In this document: piece by piece, positions 60,244-64,000 of the stretch
Numbering within the stretch: position 1 is the stretch's first letter
Layout of the letters: the number at the start of each line of letters is the position of its first letter
Source: Acidobacteriota bacterium
GTDB lineage: Bacteria; Acidobacteriota; Thermoanaerobaculia; Multivoradales; Multivoraceae
Assembly (NCBI GenBank): GCA_003388555.1
Contig: QQVD01000050.1
Span: forward strand, 1 to 64,000
Length of the DNA stretch: 64,000 bases
Direction: 5' to 3'
Position numbers and translations under genes: made by a program
Notes under the pieces: model-generated
The model's input: only the letters and a program-made list of their open reading frames with translations
Told to the model about the DNA's origin: nothing
Databases searched by the model: none

Positions 60244-62052
60244 ATGTCAGGACGATTCCCCAGTTTCTCTTCGCTCGTCATTGATCGACCGATCGATCAG
60301 GTGGTCGCCCGCGTGCTCGCCTCGGTCTCGGCCCTGGTGGTTACGGCCACGGTCGCATCGCCGACGCTCGCCGCCAGCGCCGCGGCGGCAATCGAGCTTC
60401 CCGAGCAGGTGACCTACAGCGAGCACGTGGCGCCGGTGCTGCACGCCAACTGCGTCAGCTGCCACCGGCCGGGCGACGTGGCTCCGATGTCGCTGCTGAG
60501 CTACGGCGAGGCGCGACCTTGGGCGCGCACGATCGCGCGTGCGGTGGGCAACCGCGAGATGCCGCCGTGGGACGGACACTCCGACGTCGCCACCTTCTCC
60601 AACGACACCAGCCTCTCCGAGCGTGACATCGCGCTGATCCAGCGCTGGGTGGAGCAGGGAGCGCAGCAGGGCGACCCCTCGGCGACGCCACCGCTCCCCG
60701 AGCTGCCCGAGGCGGGCAGCTGGCGCATGGGCCGTGAGCCCGACCTGGTGGTCGAGCTGGCTCCGGTCGACGTGCCGGCTGACGGTCCCGATCTCTTCGT
60801 CACCCAGGTCTACGGCGTCGAGATCCCCGAAGACGTCTGGCTGAGCGCCATCGAGCTGCTGCCCGGCAACAACGAGGTGCTGCACCACGTGGTCACGTAT
60901 CTCGGCCCGTTCGGCATCGCCGACGAGGACGACGAGATCGATTCCAACGCCGGCGTGCGCTCGACGATCTTCCTCAACGACGCCGCCAAGCGCGAGATCC
61001 GCTTCAACGAGGCGCCGCGCCTCGGCGGCGTCTGGGTCGCCGGCAGCCCGCCGACCGAGTTCCGCGAGGGCACCGGACAGCCGCTGTCGAAGAACGAGAT
61101 CATCTCGCTCAACATGCACTACCACCCGAGCGGCAACGCCGGCACCGACGGCTCGAAGCTCGGGCTCTACTTCGGCGAGGGCGAGCTGCAAAAGCAGATC
61201 ACCACCGCGTTCGCCGCCGATCCCGGCATCCTGATCCCGGCCGGCGCCGGCGATCACCACGAGAAGGCGCTCTACTACTTCGCTCAGGACTCGCAGATCC
61301 TCTCGCTGCTGCCGCACATGCACCAGCGTGGCAAGTCGATGCGCTACACGGTGGTCAAGCCGGACGGCACGCGCGAGGTGCTGCTCGACGTGCCGGAGTA
61401 CGACTACGACTGGCAGAACATCTACTACCTCGAGCAGCCCTACCCGGTCGCCGCCGGCACCATCCTCGAGGTCGACGCGACCTGGGACAACTCGCCGGAG
61501 AACCCGGTGAACCCCGACGCCTCGCTCGACATCCCGTGGGGCGACGGCACCAACTACGAGATGCTGGTCGCCTTCGTCGACTTCATCGTCGACGATGGCA
61601 AGGCGCCGCAGCGGCAGCGGGTCAACCCGATCATCGACACCCTGCTCGATCGTCACGCCGCCGACCGCGCATACTCGCTGTCCGTCGAGGGCATGGGTTT
61701 CGGCGGCAACTGGGGGCTCGTGCTCCCCGAGGACGCGAGCGGCGAGGGCACCTTCTACATGGTGTTCGGCTCGCTGATGTTCTCGGCTTCGGTTCCGGAC
61801 CTGCAGCAGTTGGCGGGCGACCAGATGATCTTCAACGGCTCGATCATCACGTCGGGTGGCGGCACCCAGTCGCCGCTCGGCTTCCTCGCCCGCCGCACCG
61901 AGGACGGCATCGCGGGAGAGGTCTTCTTCGGTCGCAAGGTGACGGCCGAGAACGTCGAGCAGCTGCGCGGCACCGGCCGGACCTTCGAAGGCACCAGTCG
62001 TGCGGCGGCTCTGGCGGCGCCGCCCGGCGAGTCGCCGAGCGCCGGGCGCTGA
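60244..62052 (+). CDS. Secreted cytochrome c / copper type II monooxygenase-like protein, long form
   Basis: 602 aa from the ATG at 60244 with a GGGAGA site. The N-terminus is long before the signal core (about 21-44). Heme site CVSCH (Cys70, Cys73, His74), then RPGDVAPMSLL and MPPW. Copper-domain residues: HH (214-215), NMHYH (291-294), PHMHQRGKSM (357-366), all aligned with the 17643 paralogue. It carries about 130 extra C-terminal residues (about 470-600), beta-rich, not present in the paralogue. A partial inverted repeat (TGATCGA-CCGA-TCGATCA, 60282-60299) lies inside the 5' coding region. Confidence 0.82.
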   Translation: MSGRFPSFSSLVIDRPIDQVVARVLASVSALVVTATVASPTLAASAAAAIELPEQVTYSEHVAPVLHANCVSCHRPGDVAPMSLLSYGEARPWARTIARAVGNREMPPWDGHSDVATFSNDTSLSERDIALIQRWVEQGAQQGDPSATPPLPELPEAGSWRMGREPDLVVELAPVDVPADGPDLFVTQVYGVEIPEDVWLSAIELLPGNNEVLHHVVTYLGPFGIADEDDEIDSNAGVRSTIFLNDAAKREIRFNEAPRLGGVWVAGSPPTEFREGTGQPLSKNEIISLNMHYHPSGNAGTDGSKLGLYFGEGELQKQITTAFAADPGILIPAGAGDHHEKALYYFAQDSQILSLLPHMHQRGKSMRYTVVKPDGTREVLLDVPEYDYDWQNIYYLEQPYPVAAGTILEVDATWDNSPENPVNPDASLDIPWGDGTNYEMLVAFVDFIVDDGKAPQRQRVNPIIDTLLDRHAADRAYSLSVEGMGFGGNWGLVLPEDASGEGTFYMVFGSLMFSASVPDLQQLAGDQMIFNGSIITSGGGTQSPLGFLARRTEDGIAGEVFFGRKVTAENVEQLRGTGRTFEGTSRAAALAAPPGESPSAGR

Positions 62053-62066
62053 CCTCCCCCAGGCGG

Positions 62067-62091
62067 GGACGTCGCGACCTTCGCGACGTCC
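62067..62091 (+). terminator. Perfect 11-bp hairpin after the 60244 gene
   Basis: GGACGTCGCGA (62067-62077), loop CCT, TCGCGACGTCC (62081-62091). Very stable, but without a T-tract. Either a terminator that works without U-run or an mRNA stabiliser. Confidence 0.5.
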
Positions 62092-62165
62092 TGCGCCTCT
62101 GCTAGCTTGCCGCGGTCGCCGGACGGCGCCCCGTGGTGGGCACCGCTGTCGCACTCCCCGCTTCC

Positions 62166-64000
62166 ATGAGAGGCCGAAACGCAGCGGCGCTCGCCGCCTG
62201 GCTCCTGCTCGGCGTGCTCTACCTGGTGCACGGCTTCCACGTCTTCCGCAGCGCGGTCGACGCGCCGTTCTGGGACGACTGGGCGCTGGTCCAGTGGGAG
62301 GGCTTCGGCTACTGGCAGTGGCTGCTGGCGCTGCACATCGACCACCCGCTGCTGTTCACCAAGCTGCTGGTCTCGCTGCAGGACGCGCTCGGCGCCTGGG
62401 ACGTCGAGGTGCACCGCAAGCTGAACTGGTTGCTCTACGGCGCTCAGGTGGTGCTGCTCGGCCTCCTGGTGCGAGGCCCGGCGCCGCCGCCGGCAGCAGG
62501 AGAGCCGGAGCGCCGCGGCGACGCGGGCTGGGCCGCGCTGGTGCTCTGCGGCTGCATGCTCAGCACCCTGAACATGGTCAACCACGAGTGGGTCGTGCAG
62601 ACCAGCTACCACCTCTTCGTGATCTGTCTGCTGTCGACGGCGCTGGCGCTGCGTCGCTGCGGCGACGGGGCGATCGCCGTCGGCGGCCTGGCGCTCGCCG
62701 CCGCTCCGCAGACCCTGGCCGCGGGCATGATGGTCACCGCTCTCGGCCTACCGCTCCTCGTCTGGCGGTGGGCGCGCTCCGACCGCGCCGGTCGCAGGCC
62801 GGGCGGGCTGCTGCGTTGGGGATCGGCTGTGGTCCTCGGGCTCGCGGCCGCCTCGCTCGCCGCCTCGGCGATGCGCTACCTGCGCGGCGGCTCGAAGGGC
62901 TCGATCGCCGACTCGCACGAGCCGCTCGAGCTTCTGCGGCTGCTGGCGACCCTGGTCGGACGAGGTTTCACGCCGCGTGAGCTGCAGGCCGCGACCGGGG
63001 CGGCGGTGCTGGTCGGCCTGGCGCTGCTCGCCGGGCTCGCCGTCCGCCGGCGCCGACTGGGGGAGCCGCCGATCGTGGGCCTCGCCTTCGCCCTGCTCTG
63101 CGCCCTCGGCTTCCTGTCGCTGGTGGCCTACGGTCGCGGCTCGTCGGCGCTGGTGCAGGACCAGTACGCCGAGGTCCAGGCGCTGCTGCCGGCGCTGCTC
63201 GCGGCGGCGGTCGCCGCCCTCGTCGAGCGCCGCGCGCTGCGCCTCGGCACGCTGCTGCTGCTCCTCGCCCTGGCCCTGTGGGGCTACCGCGACGAGTGGA
63301 GGTACCGGCTCTACGAGGAGCGGGCCACCGCGGTGCACCGGCAGACGGTGGAGTGCGCAGCACGCGGCTGGCGCGGCTGGCAGCAGCGCAACTGCGTGTG
63401 GGCGTTCCCCGAGTGGCACGACTTCTCCTCCGACCTGCGCAACGCCCGGCGCGAGGAGACGGCGCTCTACCTGCGGACGCGGCCCGGCGACGACGCCATC
63501 GCGACACCGGTGGCAGACGCCGTCGGCTGGCTGCAGACGTCGAGCTACCAGGGCCGGCACCTGGTGCTCGAGGGCTGGTCGCAGGAGGCCGGCACGCCGA
63601 GGCTGCGCTCGAACGGGCGCTGGATCGCGGCCGAGCACGTGGAACGCCACCCGCGGCGGCAGCTCGCCCGGCGTCGGGATCTCCCCGAGAGCGCGCCGAT
63701 CGGCCTGAGGATCACGGTGGATCGCGACGTGGCGCCGACCGCCGAGCTCGACGGGGTGGAGGTCTACTTCGAGCGCGACGGTGTGCTGCTGCGGGTGCAT
63801 CCCCAGTTCACTGTGCACGCCGGCGAGGCGCTCTGGGCCGACGGTCGGCGTCTGGGCAAGGCCGAGAGAGAGGCCTCGGCGGACTGGGTGGACGGAAGCG
63901 ACGAGGTCGTGAGCGCGGAGCAGAGGGAAGGGGCCTGGGAGATCGCAGTCGATCCTCCGTTGAGCGCCGAGGAGCTCGCCGCTGCGTCGGCCCACGGTCA
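62166..64000 (+). CDS. Polytopic membrane protein, glycosyltransferase C-like, truncated at window edge
   Basis: Open frame from the ATG at 62166 to the window end (611 codons). N-terminal helix, then a large first periplasmic loop with FWDDWALVQWE (acidic DD near residue 37-38) and IDHPLLFTKLL, reminiscent of GT-C glycosyltransferases (acidic motif after helix 1). About eight to nine more transmembrane helices to residue about 380, followed by a hydrophilic beta-rich domain (about 390-611). No named family; a lipid-linked sugar transferase is possible. No ribosome site; a TAGCTT box at 62103-62108 may be the -10. Confidence 0.6.
   Translation, partial: MRGRNAAALAAWLLLGVLYLVHGFHVFRSAVDAPFWDDWALVQWEGFGYWQWLLALHIDHPLLFTKLLVSLQDALGAWDVEVHRKLNWLLYGAQVVLLGLLVRGPAPPPAAGEPERRGDAGWAALVLCGCMLSTLNMVNHEWVVQTSYHLFVICLLSTALALRRCGDGAIAVGGLALAAAPQTLAAGMMVTALGLPLLVWRWARSDRAGRRPGGLLRWGSAVVLGLAAASLAASAMRYLRGGSKGSIADSHEPLELLRLLATLVGRGFTPRELQAATGAAVLVGLALLAGLAVRRRRLGEPPIVGLAFALLCALGFLSLVAYGRGSSALVQDQYAEVQALLPALLAAAVAALVERRALRLGTLLLLLALALWGYRDEWRYRLYEERATAVHRQTVECAARGWRGWQQRNCVWAFPEWHDFSSDLRNARREETALYLRTRPGDDAIATPVADAVGWLQTSSYQGRHLVLEGWSQEAGTPRLRSNGRWIAAEHVERHPRRQLARRRDLPESAPIGLRITVDRDVAPTAELDGVEVYFERDGVLLRVHPQFTVHAGEALWADGRRLGKAEREASADWVDGSDEVVSAEQREGAWEIAVDPPLSAEELAAASAHG

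Noticed and set aside
60282-60299. Inverted repeat TGATCGA-CCGA-TCGATCA as a third copy of the shared operator
   Set aside because: It lies inside the coding region of the 60244 gene, has a 4-base spacer and no -10 box beside it. Too weak to group with the two good sites.
1-64000. tRNA, rRNA, CRISPR arrays, insertion sequences, prophage or attachment sites
   Set aside because: Looked for in all intergenic stretches; no cloverleaf, spaced direct repeats, transposase or integrase motifs were seen.

Overview
The window is about 70% G+C, densely coding and free of rRNA, tRNA, CRISPR arrays and insertion sequences. Gene content (many secreted PQQ-type beta-propellers, cytochrome c/copper monooxygenase-like proteins, paired acyl-CoA dehydrogenases, a bacterial XPB helicase, secreted amidohydrolase) and one C-terminal domain that I associate with Thermoanaerobaculia (protein at 13880-15016) suggest a chromosome segment of an aerobic, heterotrophic member of the Acidobacteriota. 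This placement is inference; there is no marker gene.

Layout. 1-981: left-truncated secreted Ig-like protein. 1275-4798: hybrid histidine kinase translationally coupled to an SDR oxidoreductase. 4832-11371 (minus): a penicillin-binding protein, then an operon of two acyl-CoA dehydrogenases and a TPR lipoprotein preceded by a palindromic operator, then a secreted amidohydrolase. 11461-13448: GNAT protein coupled to an enolase-superfamily racemase/MenC. 13479-16259: small lipoprotein, secreted protein, Lrp regulator divergent from cysteine dioxygenase. 16332-19001: M14-like deacylase divergent from a cytochrome c/copper-oxygenase-like protein with the same operator design. 19133-22994: a gene broken by an in-frame TGA, an ACT-domain protein, XPB helicase and a lipoprotein. 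23022-26388: acyl-CoA-linked phosphotransferase, TesB, beta-propeller. 26605-29032: tyrosinase overlapping a DUF2182 membrane protein. 29029-31839: small ORF, beta-propeller, phosphotransferase. 31852-33989 (minus): Ada-AlkA fusion and Ogt. 34068-38974 (minus): arylsulfotransferase-like propeller, enoyl-CoA hydratase, TonB receptor, Cys-rich secreted protein. 39011-42672 (minus): DgcN, DgcA, a membrane-associated protein and S-formylglutathione hydrolase. 42733-45988: divergent-type crotonase and a propeller/esterase fusion. 46081-50116 (minus): NHL/c-type cytochrome protein, di-heme MauG-type peroxidase and methyltransferase in one operon. 50288-57568: methyltransferase, secreted protein, second hybrid histidine kinase, cation diffusion facilitator, YkvI-like permease. 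57685-64000: beta-propeller, DUF4261 protein, second cytochrome c/copper-oxygenase-like protein, and a right-truncated polytopic membrane protein.

Functional themes: fatty acid and acyl-CoA catabolism (two acyl-CoA dehydrogenases, two crotonases, TesB, SDR, ACAD10/11-type kinases), D-amino-acid and dipeptide racemisation (DgcN/DgcA, MenC/NSAR), periplasmic redox and copper chemistry (two CxxCH/copper proteins, tyrosinase, MauG, NHL cytochrome), alkylation repair, and many secreted beta-propellers.

Two sequence-level observations stand out. First, two unrelated promoters (10006-10031 minus, 17473-17497 plus) share one design: an 18-bp 8-2-8 palindrome with a CCG-N2-CGG core followed 1-2 bp later by a TACGCT -10 box. 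Second, about nine genes lack a Shine-Dalgarno sequence and instead carry a TANNNT box ending 6-14 nt before the start codon, which predicts leaderless or near-leaderless mRNAs.
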